Notes: generated by a model not told the origin, from the letters alone. 64,000 nt of DNA from Curtobacterium sp. VKM Ac-1393 (GCF_015350995.1 NZ_JADKRW010000006.1:186001-250000); one strand, 5' to 3'. Counted from the stretch's first letter, positions 19,446 to 29,445 are shown. A program made the numbers and translations.

Positions 19446-22400
19446 TCAGCTGCGGCCGTGGCGGCGGGCGCGCCTGGCCAGGCGCGAGAGCCCCAGCAGG
19501 AGGAACCCGAGGACCACGAGCCCGGCTGCCGTCCCGGCGGCCGGGGCGACATCCGTACCGGTCCAGGCGAGGCCGCCCGTGCCGGTGCCGGTGCCGGTGC
19601 CGGTGCCGGTGCCGGACCCTGTCCCGGCACCCGTCCCGGAGGCCGCCCCCGGCGTACCCGGTTTGCCGGGCAGACCGGGAAGACCCGGCGTCCCCGGCGT
19701 CCCCGGCGTCCCAGGGCCGCCCGGCGTGCCGGGCTCACCCGGCGTCACCGTCGCGGCGTCGACGACCACACGGACCGTCTGCTCGGCCGAGGTCGCCCCC
19801 GCCACCGTCTGCGTGACCCGCAGGGTGTGCGGGCCGACCACGAGACGGATCGTCACCGACCAGGCGCCGGTACCGTCCGCCGTCGTCGTGACCGGCGTGC
19901 CGTCGTCGGCGACGACCGTGACGGTCGCCCCCGGCTCGGCCGTGCCGGTGACCGCCCAGTCGACGGAGCCGGCGGCCGAGGCCATCCGGTGCGCGCCCGG
20001 CGTCGGCGACGTGACCGCGAGCGGATCCACGGCGTCGACGATGATCGACACCTCGGGGGCGGCGGTCGTCGTCCCGCTCACCGACTGGGTCGCCCGGATC
20101 GTCCACTCCCCCTCGGGCACCCGGTCGAACGCGACGCTCCAGTCACCGTCCGCATCGGCGGTGGTGGTGCGCACCTGTCCGTCGGACAGGGTCACCGTGA
20201 CCGTCACGCCCGGGGTCGCGTGCCCGGTGACCGTGAACGAGCCGGTGTCACCCGGTCCGTCCGCGGGGATGAGCTGCCCCGGCACCGGGCTGGTGATCGT
20301 GATGTCGGTCGACTGGGCAGCCACGACGGTGACGTCGCTGGTCACCGGGTCAGAGGTCCGACCGCCGACCGTCTGCGTCACCGACACCGTGTGCTCACCC
20401 GCCGGGACCCCGCCGACCGTCACGGTCCACGAACCGTCGTCGCCGGCGGTCGTCGTCGCGGTCCGCCCGTCGATGTCGACCGTGACCGTCGCACCGGGCT
20501 CGGCGGTGCCGCTCACCGGGATGGACACGGTCGTACCGGTGGTCGGGATCACCTGTCCGTCGGTCGGGCTCGTCACCCGGACCGGCGTCGCCGCCGTCAC
20601 CCGGAACCGGACCTGCGGGGCGTCGCTCGTGTCGCCGTCCACCGTCTGGCTCGCGGCGATCGTGTGCTGACCGGTGCCGATGCCGGGGACGGTGACGGTC
20701 CACGTGCCGTCGTCGTCCGCCGTCGTCGTGACCGCGGTGCCGCCGTCGATGCGGACCGAGACCGCGGCGTTCGGCGCCGAGGTACCGACCACGCGCACGT
20801 CGGTCGACCCGCCGAGCACCCGGTACGCCGTGCCGTCGACCGGAGCCGTGACGACGATCGCGTCCGCCTCGGCCACCACGACGGTGACGTCGCGCTCGAC
20901 CGGGGACGACGTGGTCCCGTTCACGACCTGGGTGACCGAGACGGTGTGGTCACCGGCCGGCACGTCGGCCAGGCTCGTCGACCAGCGGCCGTCGGACCCG
21001 ACGCGCACCGTCACCGGGTCGCCGTCGTCCAGCACGACCTCGACGGTGGCGCCGGGCTGGCCCTGGCCGCTGACCGGGACGGTCGCGGTCGGGTCGGAGT
21101 CCGGCACGGTGAAGGTCGCGTCGGCGGTCGGGGCGGTGACCGTCAGCGCGGCTCCGGGTGCCACCGTGAAGGTGCTCCGGACCTGCTCGGACGTGGAGCC
21201 GTCGACCGTCTGGGTGGCGCGGATCGTGTGCTCCCCGACGACCAGGCCGGGCAGGTCCACTGTCCACGTGCCCGCGCCCGTCGCGGTCACGGTCGTGGGG
21301 TCGCCCCCGTCGATCGTGACGCGGACACGGGCACCGGCCTCGGCTGCACCACCGGCGGTGACCGTGACGACCGAGTCCGGCTGCGCGACCCGGACCGTCG
21401 AACCGTCCGCCGGGGTGGCGATCGTGATCGGGTCGGCGACGAGGACGCGGATGCGGACCGTCACGGGCGCGGATTCGGTGTCGCCCACGCGCTGGGTGAC
21501 GCTCACCGTCCGGTTGCCCGCCGGCACGCCTGGGACGGTGACGCTCCAGGCGCCGTCGTCGTCCGCGGTGGTCGACCCGCTGCGTCCGCCGCCGAGGTCG
21601 ACCACGACGGTCGCCCCGGGCTGCGCGGTGCCGCTGACGTCGACCGCGGTGGCCGCGTCCGCGTCGGCGACGGTGTACTCCTGGCCGACGGTCGGTCGGT
21701 CGACCACGACGGGCGCGCCCGGCACGATCTCGAAGGTGGTCGAGGCCGGGGTGGTCGAGGTGGAGCCGTCCACGGTCTGGGTCACCTCGACGGTGTGCTC
21801 GCCGACACCGAGGTCGGGGACGTCGACCGTCCACGAGCCGTCGTCGTCCGCGGTGACCTCCACCGGGTCGCGGTCGCCGACCGTGACGGTCACGGTGGAG
21901 CCCGGCTCGGCGTCGCCGGTGACCGTCACGGTCGTCGTGGCGGCGTCATCGGCGACCGTGATCGGGTCGTCGCCCGGCTGCCGGATCGTCAGCGCGGCCG
22001 CGGCCACGACCGACACCGGTCGTCGGACCGCGGCGCTCGTGGTGCCGTTGACCGCCTGCGCGACCGAGGCCGTCCACGAACCGACCGGCACGCCCTCGAC
22101 CGTGGTCGACCACCGTCCCCGCTGGTCGACCCGTGCCGTCGCGCGGCCGCCGTCGCCGAGGTCGACCGTGACGGTCGCGCCAGGCTGGCCGGTACCGGCG
22201 AAGTCGACGTCGGTGGTGGCGTCGCCGTCGGCGACCGTGACGGTGGTGTCAGCGGCGGGGGTCGAGACGACGAGCGGGGCACCGGCCCGGACCGACACCG
22301 CTGCCGTCACCGGCGTCGAGGTCTGACCGCCGACGACCTGGGTCGCGGTGACGCGGTGGTCGCCGACGGGCACGTCCGCGAACGCCGCCTGCCAGGCACC

Positions 22401-25400
22401 GTCCCCGTCGGCCCTGACCGTCTGCGTCGCACCGGTGGAGAGCCGCACCGTGACCTCGGCGTCGGCCTGCGCGCGGCCGCTCGCCGCGACGTCGGCGGTG
22501 CCCGCCGCGTCGGCGACCGTCAGGACGTCGCCGTCCTCGGGGGTCGCGATGGTCAGTGCGGTCCCGGCCCGCACCGTGACGGTCTGGGTCGGACTGGAGG
22601 CAGTGGTCCCGCCCACGGTCTGGGTGGCGGTGAGCGTCGGGGTACCGACACCGACCCCGCCGAACGTGACCGTCCAGTCACCGTCGCCGTCCGCGGTCGC
22701 GGTCTGCGCGATGCCGCCGAGCCGCACCGTGACCGGCGCGTCCGGCTCCGCCGTCCCCGAGACGACGACGTCGCGCGTCGCCTCCGCGTTCGGGACGAGC
22801 AGGACGTCGTCGGGTTCGGGCACCGTGACCGCCACCGCGTCGGCGGCCTCGATCGTGATCGTGCGCTGGGCTGGTGCCGAGGTGCGCGGGTCGGACACGG
22901 TGCCGGGCAGCGTCTGCGTCACCGACACAGGGTGCGGTCCGACGCCGAGGTCCGGGAACGTCACCGACCACGTGCCGTCGGCCGCGATCGTGCCCTGCTG
23001 GTCGTCCGCCCCGGCGGTGGACGCGGTGACCCGGGCTCCGGGCTGACCGGCGCCGGAGACGGTGACGTCGCGCTCGACGTCCGGACCGGCCACGGTGATC
23101 GGGGCGGTGCCCGGTGCCGCGATGGTCAGGGCGTTCGCCGTGACGACCTGGAACGTCGTCGGGATGGCGCTCGTGACGACGTCCGCGATCTCCTGGCTCG
23201 CCGTCACCGTGTACACGCCCGTCGGGGCGAGGCCGGCGACGTCGAGGGCCCACGCGCCGTCGGCGTCCGCGGTGGTGGTGGACCGCGTGCCCGGTCCGAC
23301 CGAGACGGCCACGTCGGCGAGGGGTTCGGCCGAGCCCGTGATCCGGACGGTGGCGGTGGCGTCGCCGTCCACCACGACGAAGCGGGTACCGCTCGCCGGG
23401 GTGTCGATCACGATCGCGTTGCCCGGCACGACGGTGAAGTCCCGCCTGACGACGGGCCCGTCGGTGCCGTTCACGGTCTGGACGGCGGTGACGGTGTGGT
23501 CGCCGATGCCGAGCTGGGTGCTCGGGACCGCCCAGTTGCCGGCGGTGTCGGCGACGACCTCGACGGTGTCCGCGTCGTCGATCGTGACGGCGACGGTCGC
23601 CCCCGGCTCGGCGGTCCCGCGGACGACGACGTTCGCCTGTCCGCCGGTGCCGGCCGGGATCTCCTGCGCATCGCCCGGAGCGTCGATGACCAGGCCGTCG
23701 CCGGCCGCGACCGTGAAGTCGCGGTCGATCGCCGTCGAGGTGGCCTCGCCGACGGTCTGCGTGACGGTGGCGGTGTGGTCGCCCGTGCCGACGTCCGACA
23801 GGGTCACCGACCAGGCGCCCTGCGCGTTCGCCGTCGTGGCGACCGCGTCCCCGTCGTCCAGGACGACCTCGACGTCGGCGTCCGGCTGGGCGGTCCCGCG
23901 CACCGTGACGTCCACGACCGAGTCGTCGGTCGCGACCGTGACGATCGCGTCCTGCACCGGAGCGGTCACGGTGAGCGGAGCGCCGACCTGCACGGTGACG
24001 ACCTGACGGACGGCGGGCGAGGTCGTGCCGTTCACCGTCTGCGTCGCGGCGATCGTGTACCGACCGACCGGGACGTCCTGGACGGTGACGGTCCACGAGC
24101 CGTCGTCCTCAGCCGTGGTCGTCGCGGTGCGCCCGGAACCGAGCGAGACCCGGACCTCGGCTCCGCCCTCGGCCGTGCCGGTCAGCTCGAGGTCGGCCGT
24201 GGTGTCCGCGTCGAGCACCGTGACCACGTCACCGTCGTCGGGCGAGGTGATGACGACGGGGTCGCCGGCCGCGACGGTGAACGTCGAGGTCACCGGTGCC
24301 GAGGTCGTGCCGTCGACGGTCTGCCGGGCCGTGACCGTGCGGTCGCCGGTCGGGACGCCCACGAAGGTCGCCGCCCAGTCGCCGTCGTCGTCCGCGTCCA
24401 CCGCGGTGGTGAACGAGCCGCCGATGCCGACCGCGACCCGCGCGTTCGGGGCGGCGGAGCCGGAGACCGTGACGGGGGTCATCGACGTGGCGTCCGCGAC
24501 CGTGATCGAGCTGCCGTCGGCCGGTACGTCGATGGTCAGCCCCGGAGCCGCCGTCACCGTGAAGTCACGCTCGACCGGGCTGCTCGTGGTGCCGCCGACC
24601 GTCTGGGTCACCTGCGCCGTGCGGTCCCCCGCGGGGACACCGGTGACGCTCGTCGACCAGGCACCGCCGGCGTTCGCCGTGGTGGTCGCGGTCAGGCCGT
24701 CGCCGAGGTCCACGTCCACGCGGGCGCCGGGCTGCGCGTTGCCGGAGAACGGAACGGACCGGGTGTCGCCCACGAGCGGGAAGGCCTGGTCCGCCGTCGG
24801 GCTGTCGACCGTCAGGCCCGCGGCAGCGACGACTCGGAACGCCCGCGTGACGGGGCTCGAGGTCGTGTCGCCGACGGTCTGGGTCACGCTCGCGGTCTGG
24901 TCCCCGACGGGCACGGCGGGGACGGTGACGCTCCACGCGCCGCTGCCGTTCGCCGTGGTGGTCGCCGTTCGGCCGCCGCCGAGGTCGACGTCGATCCGCG
25001 CGTCGGCGGTCGCCGTACCGGTCAGGGTCACGGATGCGGTCGTCCTCGTGGTCGTGATGGTCTGCCCGGCGGTCGGGGTCGTGATCGTCAGGGCCTGCTG
25101 TGCGACGACCGAGAACGTCTGGGTCGCAGTCCCAGCCGCGGCGCCGTTGACGGTCTGGGTCGCGGTGGCCGTCTGGTCGCCGGTCGGGACGTTCGGGATC
25201 GACGTCGTCCACGTGCCGTTCGCCGCGACGGTGGTCGTGCCGGTGCGTCCGCCGCCGAGGCTCACGGCGATGGTCGCGCCCGGCTCACCGGCACCGCTGA
25301 CGGTGATGCTCCGGGTGGACGAGGCCGAGGGGACGCTGAACTGCTGGTTCGCCGTCGGTGCCGTGATGGTCGGCGGAGCGATGGCCGTCGCCCGGACTGT

Positions 25401-27026
25401 TGAGGTGGCGAGGTCGACCGTGGCGGCGTTCGTGCCGGGCAGCACCGAGAGCCGGAGGGCGTGCACGCTTCGCGCCCCGGGGTCGTACCCGCGTGCGTCG
25501 CGGAAGCCCGTGGTCGTGTCCTGCGCGTTCACGGTCAGGTCGATCACTTGGCGGAGCAACAGCACCACCGGGCCGAGCAGCGTGGACACCGCTGTCGTCG
25601 TCGCGGTGAGTGTGGTGCCGAGGGTCGTCAGTGCCGTGCCGGTGACGAGTGGTCGCACGATGGTCTGCAGCGCCGGCACCACGATCGAGTTGACGGCCGG
25701 GGCGAGCAGGGTCCCGAGGACGGTCAGCCCGAGCGGCCCACCGGTCGCCGTGACGGTCGCGTTCGCCGGGGTGGTGCCGGCCAAGGCGCCGAGCGTCGTG
25801 TCCGCACGGAGCGCCAGAGCGGTGAGCGGGACCCCGGCCAGGGTGACGTTGGCGGTGACGTTCACGGCCACCGCGGTCGAGTTGATCGTGTTCACGACGG
25901 CGGTCTGCAGCGCGGTCGGCAGCTGGGTGCCCAGGATCGTCGTGATGCTCTGGTTGATCGAGCTGACGGCCGCTTCGGTCAGCACCGGGGTGTTCGCGGG
26001 CTGGTTGTTCAGTGTCGTCAGCTCGTCGAGGTCGACGGTGATCGCGCCGGTCGCCGGCGTGATCGTCACCGCGCCGTCCGTCAGCGGCTGTGCGAGCACC
26101 TGCTCGAGCGTGCCGTCGAGGTTGAGGTTGACCGAGGCGGTCGCGGTCGTGCCGTTGAGGGTGACGAGCCCGAGGGCCGTGCTGCGGAGCAGCCGCTGGA
26201 GCTCGGTGGTCAGCGCCGTCGTCGTGCCGGACAGTGCCCCGTTCGCCCCGACCGTGGTGTTCACGGAGTTCGAGAGCGCGCGCAGGTCGGTCCGCAGCGA
26301 CGTCGTCAGGCCCGCGACCGCAGGGCTGGTGAGGTTCAGGTTCGCGCCGGCGATCCGGTAGTCCGTCGTGGTGCCGACCGTGGTGCCACGCGTGGCCTGG
26401 ATGCGGGACGCCAGGGCACCGATCCGCAGCTGCGCGTTCGACAGCACCGTCGTGTCCGCGCCGACCCGTGCGAACAGCGGGTTGAGGTCCAGCGTGCTGG
26501 CACCGGTGCCGAGGCCCGTGCCGACCCCGATGCCGCCGTCGTTCGTCAGGAGTCCGGACGAGGCCGTCGTGCCCGACGCCGAGGTGGTGGCGTACTGCCC
26601 GTTCACGCCGAGCGTCAGGATGCCGTTGGTGCCGAGCAGGTCGATGTCGTTGCCGAGGTCCACGCCCACCGCGTTCAGGGCCGTGAGGTTGAGCGGCTGG
26701 TTCGTCGTGCCGCCGCCCGTGGCCGCCCCGCGTGCGGAGTACGCGCCGCCGAGTTGCGCGAGGGTGTCGACGTCGACGATCCCCGACCCGCTGAGCAGGA
26801 CGCCTTCGCCCTCAGCGACGTCGTTGGGTGCCGCCGCAGCGGGTTGGATCGCCACGGTGGCGGCGACGAGCGCCGTCACCGTGGCGATGACACTGCCACG
26901 CAGGAGGAGACGCCGATCGTCCGATGCTCGTCGTCGAGCTCGGTCGCCAGCACCGATGATCCGTCGTGTCCAGCTGTTCGCTGCGGTCGGTACCCGGGTA
27001 CCGCGCTGCGACGCGTGCCTGCGCAT
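19446..27026 (-). CDS. Giant cell-wall-anchored surface protein with 20 Ig-like repeats
   Basis: A 2526-residue exported protein. It begins with a long basic N-region and a hydrophobic signal core ending near AAAAP (about residue 65). Residues about 70-550 form a beta-rich head that resembles the choice-of-anchor G family of Microbacteriaceae. Then come 20 tandem Ig-like repeats of about 94 residues (about 552-2427), each starting like LTITxP and containing TATQTVxGTTS. A collagen-like stretch of GxP triplets and a Gly-Thr spacer lead to LAWTG (2486-2490), a membrane helix and an Arg-rich tail, a sortase E type anchor. It is probably an adhesin or surface layer component; the ligand is unknown. 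It is single-gene, ending in a palindromic terminator. Confidence 0.88.
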   Translation of the reverse strand: MRRHASQRGTRVPTAANSWTRRIIGAGDRARRRASDDRRLLLRGSVIATVTALVAATVAIQPAAAAPNDVAEGEGVLLSGSGIVDVDTLAQLGGAYSARGAATGGGTTNQPLNLTALNAVGVDLGNDIDLLGTNGILTLGVNGQYATTSASGTTASSGLLTNDGGIGVGTGLGTGASTLDLNPLFARVGADTTVLSNAQLRIGALASRIQATRGTTVGTTTDYRIAGANLNLTSPAVAGLTTSLRTDLRALSNSVNTTVGANGALSGTTTALTTELQRLLRSTALGLVTLNGTTATASVNLNLDGTLEQVLAQPLTDGAVTITPATGAITVDLDELTTLNNQPANTPVLTEAAVSSINQSITTILGTQLPTALQTAVVNTINSTAVAVNVTANVTLAGVPLTALALRADTTLGALAGTTPANATVTATGGPLGLTVLGTLLAPAVNSIVVPALQTIVRPLVTGTALTTLGTTLTATTTAVSTLLGPVVLLLRQVIDLTVNAQDTTTGFRDARGYDPGARSVHALRLSVLPGTNAATVDLATSTVRATAIAPPTITAPTANQQFSVPSASSTRSITVSGAGEPGATIAVSLGGGRTGTTTVAANGTWTTSIPNVPTGDQTATATQTVNGAAAGTATQTFSVVAQQALTITTPTAGQTITTTRTTASVTLTGTATADARIDVDLGGGRTATTTANGSGAWSVTVPAVPVGDQTASVTQTVGDTTSSPVTRAFRVVAAAGLTVDSPTADQAFPLVGDTRSVPFSGNAQPGARVDVDLGDGLTATTTANAGGAWSTSVTGVPAGDRTAQVTQTVGGTTSSPVERDFTVTAAPGLTIDVPADGSSITVADATSMTPVTVSGSAAPNARVAVGIGGSFTTAVDADDDGDWAATFVGVPTGDRTVTARQTVDGTTSAPVTSTFTVAAGDPVVITSPDDGDVVTVLDADTTADLELTGTAEGGAEVRVSLGSGRTATTTAEDDGSWTVTVQDVPVGRYTIAATQTVNGTTSPAVRQVVTVQVGAPLTVTAPVQDAIVTVATDDSVVDVTVRGTAQPDADVEVVLDDGDAVATTANAQGAWSVTLSDVGTGDHTATVTQTVGEATSTAIDRDFTVAAGDGLVIDAPGDAQEIPAGTGGQANVVVRGTAEPGATVAVTIDDADTVEVVADTAGNWAVPSTQLGIGDHTVTAVQTVNGTDGPVVRRDFTVVPGNAIVIDTPASGTRFVVVDGDATATVRITGSAEPLADVAVSVGPGTRSTTTADADGAWALDVAGLAPTGVYTVTASQEIADVVTSAIPTTFQVVTANALTIAAPGTAPITVAGPDVERDVTVSGAGQPGARVTASTAGADDQQGTIAADGTWSVTFPDLGVGPHPVSVTQTLPGTVSDPRTSAPAQRTITIEAADAVAVTVPEPDDVLLVPNAEATRDVVVSGTAEPDAPVTVRLGGIAQTATADGDGDWTVTFGGVGVGTPTLTATQTVGGTTASSPTQTVTVRAGTALTIATPEDGDVLTVADAAGTADVAASGRAQADAEVTVRLSTGATQTVRADGDGAWQAAFADVPVGDHRVTATQVVGGQTSTPVTAAVSVRAGAPLVVSTPAADTTVTVADGDATTDVDFAGTGQPGATVTVDLGDGGRATARVDQRGRWSTTVEGVPVGSWTASVAQAVNGTTSAAVRRPVSVVAAAALTIRQPGDDPITVADDAATTTVTVTGDAEPGSTVTVTVGDRDPVEVTADDDGSWTVDVPDLGVGEHTVEVTQTVDGSTSTTPASTTFEIVPGAPVVVDRPTVGQEYTVADADAATAVDVSGTAQPGATVVVDLGGGRSGSTTADDDGAWSVTVPGVPAGNRTVSVTQRVGDTESAPVTVRIRVLVADPITIATPADGSTVRVAQPDSVVTVTAGGAAEAGARVRVTIDGGDPTTVTATGAGTWTVDLPGLVVGEHTIRATQTVDGSTSEQVRSTFTVAPGAALTVTAPTADATFTVPDSDPTATVPVSGQGQPGATVEVVLDDGDPVTVRVGSDGRWSTSLADVPAGDHTVSVTQVVNGTTSSPVERDVTVVVAEADAIVVTAPVDGTAYRVLGGSTDVRVVGTSAPNAAVSVRIDGGTAVTTTADDDGTWTVTVPGIGTGQHTIAASQTVDGDTSDAPQVRFRVTAATPVRVTSPTDGQVIPTTGTTVSIPVSGTAEPGATVTVDIDGRTATTTAGDDGSWTVTVGGVPAGEHTVSVTQTVGGRTSDPVTSDVTVVAAQSTDITITSPVPGQLIPADGPGDTGSFTVTGHATPGVTVTVTLSDGQVRTTTADADGDWSVAFDRVPEGEWTIRATQSVSGTTTAAPEVSIIVDAVDPLAVTSPTPGAHRMASAAGSVDWAVTGTAEPGATVTVVADDGTPVTTTADGTGAWSVTIRLVVGPHTLRVTQTVAGATSAEQTVRVVVDAATVTPGEPGTPGGPGTPGTPGTPGLPGLPGKPGTPGAASGTGAGTGSGTGTGTGTGTGTGGLAWTGTDVAPAAGTAAGLVVLGFLLLGLSRLARRARRHGRS
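19579..19614. repeat. Six tandem GTGCCG units in the surface-protein gene
   Basis: Six perfect hexamers encode the Gly-Thr spacer before the LAWTG anchor. Unit number could vary between strains without shifting the frame. Confidence 0.9.
19746..25372 (-). repeat. Twenty tandem Ig-like repeat units (about 282 bp each)
   Basis: The repeats are clear at protein level (ITxP start, SGxAEPGATVxVxL core, ATQTVxGTTS end) but well diverged in DNA. The array is therefore old rather than recently amplified. Boundaries are approximate. Confidence 0.85.
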
Positions 27027-27042
27027 GCGTGTCTCTCATCCT

Positions 27043-27058
27043 GGCGGGCGAACCCGCC
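27043..27058 (-). promoter_or_regulatory. Hairpin in the 5' leader of the surface-protein gene
   Basis: GGCGGG and CCCGCC pair around a four-base loop 17 bases before the ATG, close to the ribosome-binding region. It may limit translation. No known riboswitch fold was recognised around it. Confidence 0.35.
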
Positions 27059-27219
27059 ACCTGATCCTCGGATCTCCCCCGCTGGTGAGGCGGTGGAGCG
27101 ATCGGAACCCTGGTTGGGAGTTCCTTGAAGGTGATCTTCACACATGATCAGGTTCGTGTCCGCAACCCGTTACGAAACAGACATGCGGAAGCAGCGCGCC
27201 GACACGCGGAGACAGAAAA

Positions 27220-27306
27220 GACTCCTCACGCACCCGCCAGAGCCCGGCTACCCTTGCTGCGTTTCCGCCCTGGGGGAGTTCACCTGGATGGCGTCACGTG
27301 AGGAGC
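27220..27306 (-). ncRNA. ffs: Signal recognition particle RNA (4.5S type)
   Basis: On the minus strand the conserved SRP helix 8 core is present, with CAGGGCGGAAACGCAGCAAG around the GGAA tetraloop. It is flanked by CCAGGTGAACTCCCCC and the pairing GGGTAGCCGGGCTCTGG. The ends pair as a 9-bp outer stem (27222-27230 with 27297-27305), followed by a T-rich tract acting as terminator. The length of about 87 bases fits the short bacterial form. Confidence 0.93.
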
Positions 27307-27347
27307 CGCCGACAACTCTACCGGATGCGACCGGGCAGGATTGACAC

Positions 27348-28022
27348 ATGAAGATCGCCATCGCCGGAGGACACGGCCAGATCGCACTGCTCCTCGCCCG
27401 CCAGATCACCGACGCCGGACACGACGCCGTCGCCATCGTCCGCAACCCCGCCCACGTCGCCGACGTCGAGCAGCAGGGCGCCCGGGCGATCGTCGCGGAC
27501 CTCGAGCAACTCGGTGACGACGACCTGGCACTGCGCCTCCGTGGAGTCGACGCCGTGGTGTTCGCCGCCGGCGCCGGGCCGAACAGCGGAGCCGAGCGCA
27601 AGCTCACCGTCGACCGTGACGGCGCGATCCTGCTCGCGGACGCCGCGGAGCGCGCCGGCATCGACCGCTACGTGATGGTGTCCGCGATGGCGGCTGACAC
27701 CTACGACCCGCAGACCGCCGTCGTGCCGGCGCAGGACGACGCCGCCGTGTTCCAGGTGTACCTCCGCGCGAAGGCCGAGGCCGACGCCAACCTGCGCGCC
27801 CGACGGCTGCGGTGGACGATCGTGCGTCCCGGCGCCCTGCTCGACACGCCGCCGCAGGGCACGGTCGACGTCGGGCGGACGGTGCCGCGCGGCTCGATCG
27901 CCCGGGCCGACGTCGCCACGGTCGTGCTGCACGCGCTGCTCGACGACACGGCGGTCGGCGTCCAGTTCGAGGTCACGAGCGGCAGCACGCCGATCCCCGC
28001 GGCTCTCGACGCCCTCTCCTGA
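27348..28022 (+). CDS. NAD(P)-binding oxidoreductase, NmrA/SDR-like
   Basis: A 224-residue Rossmann-fold protein starting IAIAGGHGQIA, the atypical-SDR dinucleotide motif. It has VMVSAMAAD and the later YLRAKAEAD helix in place of the classical YxxxK, and a TIVRPGALLD segment. Relatives are annotated as NAD(P)H-binding or YwnB-like; the substrate is unknown. ATG at 27348 has AGGA upstream. It is divergent from the SRP RNA and convergent with ackA. Confidence 0.85.
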   Translation: MKIAIAGGHGQIALLLARQITDAGHDAVAIVRNPAHVADVEQQGARAIVADLEQLGDDDLALRLRGVDAVVFAAGAGPNSGAERKLTVDRDGAILLADAAERAGIDRYVMVSAMAADTYDPQTAVVPAQDDAAVFQVYLRAKAEADANLRARRLRWTIVRPGALLDTPPQGTVDVGRTVPRGSIARADVATVVLHALLDDTAVGVQFEVTSGSTPIPAALDALS

Positions 28023-28163
28023 CGAGCGCCCCGTCCGCACCGTGCGCAGCCCGCCGCCCCGTGCGGGCTTGCTGGCTCGGTGCCGCGCTGCAGGCGCGCA
28101 CCCGGCCACCAACCCCGCACCAGCCCACGAGAGCCGCACCGTGCAGCAGCGGCGCGCCCCTCC

Positions 28164-29360
28164 TCAGAGCGCGACCGCAGCCGACTGCCGGGCGATCTCC
28201 AGCTCTTCGTTCGTCGGGATGACGAGCACCGCGACACGCGACGTGTCCGAGGAGATGACCCGCGCCTCCCGGGATCCCAACTCGTTGCGGTCCGCATCGA
28301 TCGCGATGCCCAGGTGCTCGAGCCCGGCGAGCACGCGCCGACGCAGCAGCGCGTTGTTCTCGCCGACACCCGCGGTGAAGACGACGGCGTCGAGTCCGCC
28401 GAGCTGCGCGGTGTACGCGCCGACGTAGCGCCGGATCCGGTGCCGGTAGACGGCGAGCGCCGCCTCGGCGACCTCGTCGCCGTTCAGGGCGGCGTCCTGC
28501 ACGTCGCGCATGTCGCCGTTGCCGGTCAGGCCGAGCAGCCCGGACTGCTTGTTGAGCATGGTGTCGAGTTCGTCGAACGACAGGCCGGCCTCGCGGTGCA
28601 GGTGCAGCAGGACGGCCGGGTCGAGGTCGCCGGAGCGGGTGCCCATCACCAGGCCCTCGAGCGGCGTGAGCCCCATCGACGTCTCGATCGACTTCCCGCC
28701 GTCGATCGCTGCGGCCGACGCACCGTTGCCCAGGTGCAGCACGATCGTCTTCAGCTCGGACAACGGGCGCCCGAGGAACGCCGCTGCCTGCTCGGAGACG
28801 TACTTGTGGCTCGTGCCGTGCATGCCGTAGCGGCGGATCGCGTACTTCGCCGCCAGGTCGGTGGGGATCGCGTAGGTGTACGCGTGCGGCGGCATCGTCT
28901 GGTGGAACGCGGTGTCGAACACGGCGACGTGCGGCACGTCGGAGAAGACCTGCTTCGCGGCGCGGATGCCCTCGAGGTTCGCCGGGTTGTGCAGCGGCGC
29001 GAGGCTGTTCAGCGCCTCGATCTGCTCCTCGACCTGGTCCGTCACGATGGTGGCCCGGTCGAAGGTGGTGCCGCCGTGCACGACGCGGTGGCCGACGACG
29101 GCCGGCGGGTGCTCGTCGAACGACGGACCGACCTTCGCGAAGGCGTCGATCATCGCCTGGAACCCGGCGGCGTGGTCCGGCACCGAGGCAGCGTCGTTCG
29201 ACGACGACTCCCCCGTCAGCGCGTTGGTGTGCTTCCACGCGCCGGCCGACTCGCCGATGCGCTCGACCAGGCCGGAGGCGAGCGTGCGCTCCCCCTCGAG
29301 CTCGATGAGCTGGTACTTGAACGAACTCGATCCGGAGTTCACGACGAGGGCTGCGGTCAC
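28164..29360 (-). CDS. ackA: Acetate kinase
   Basis: A 398-residue ASKHA-fold kinase converting acetyl phosphate and ADP to acetate and ATP (reversible). The signatures VVNSGSSSFKY at residues 6-16, VVHGG and GMHGTSHKYV are intact, and length is typical. The GTG at 29360 has AGAAAG upstream. It lies 85 bases downstream of pta on the same strand, the usual acetate overflow/assimilation pair. Confidence 0.97.
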   Translation of the reverse strand: MTAALVVNSGSSSFKYQLIELEGERTLASGLVERIGESAGAWKHTNALTGESSSNDAASVPDHAAGFQAMIDAFAKVGPSFDEHPPAVVGHRVVHGGTTFDRATIVTDQVEEQIEALNSLAPLHNPANLEGIRAAKQVFSDVPHVAVFDTAFHQTMPPHAYTYAIPTDLAAKYAIRRYGMHGTSHKYVSEQAAAFLGRPLSELKTIVLHLGNGASAAAIDGGKSIETSMGLTPLEGLVMGTRSGDLDPAVLLHLHREAGLSFDELDTMLNKQSGLLGLTGNGDMRDVQDAALNGDEVAEAALAVYRHRIRRYVGAYTAQLGGLDAVVFTAGVGENNALLRRRVLAGLEHLGIAIDADRNELGSREARVISSDTSRVAVLVIPTNEELEIARQSAAVAL

Positions 29361-29445
29361 GGGTGGTGTCGCTTTCTGTGGGTCGGTGCCGCCGGGTGGG
29401 CGGCCGGTCTGGTGTCGGCCTGGAGGCCCGGTGCGGGTCCGGCGG

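Noticed and set aside
16604..19816. A 1070-codon open frame antisense to dnaX
   Set aside because: It has Arg-rich composition with no motif; dnaX on the other strand is certain.
19746..25372. CRISPR-like regular repeats
   Set aside because: The periodicity is about 282 bp, diverged, and in frame with the Ig-like domains.
19458..25403. A 1981-codon open frame antisense to the giant surface protein
   Set aside because: It is Arg/Gly/Asp-rich with no domain, and mirrors the GC-rich repeat codons of the real gene.
27027..27150. Possible cyclic-dinucleotide riboswitch upstream of the surface-protein gene
   Set aside because: The leader has a hairpin but lacks the conserved core blocks of the c-di-AMP and c-di-GMP riboswitches that I could recall.
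28023..28163. Terminator between the convergent NAD(P)-binding gene and ackA
   Set aside because: Several GC-rich short complementarities exist, but none forms a convincing stem with a T tract.
29367..29383. gtgtcgctttctgtggg near ackA as another CTGTCGC repeat
   Set aside because: It coincides with the ackA ribosome-binding region and lacks the inverted partner, so chance is more likely.
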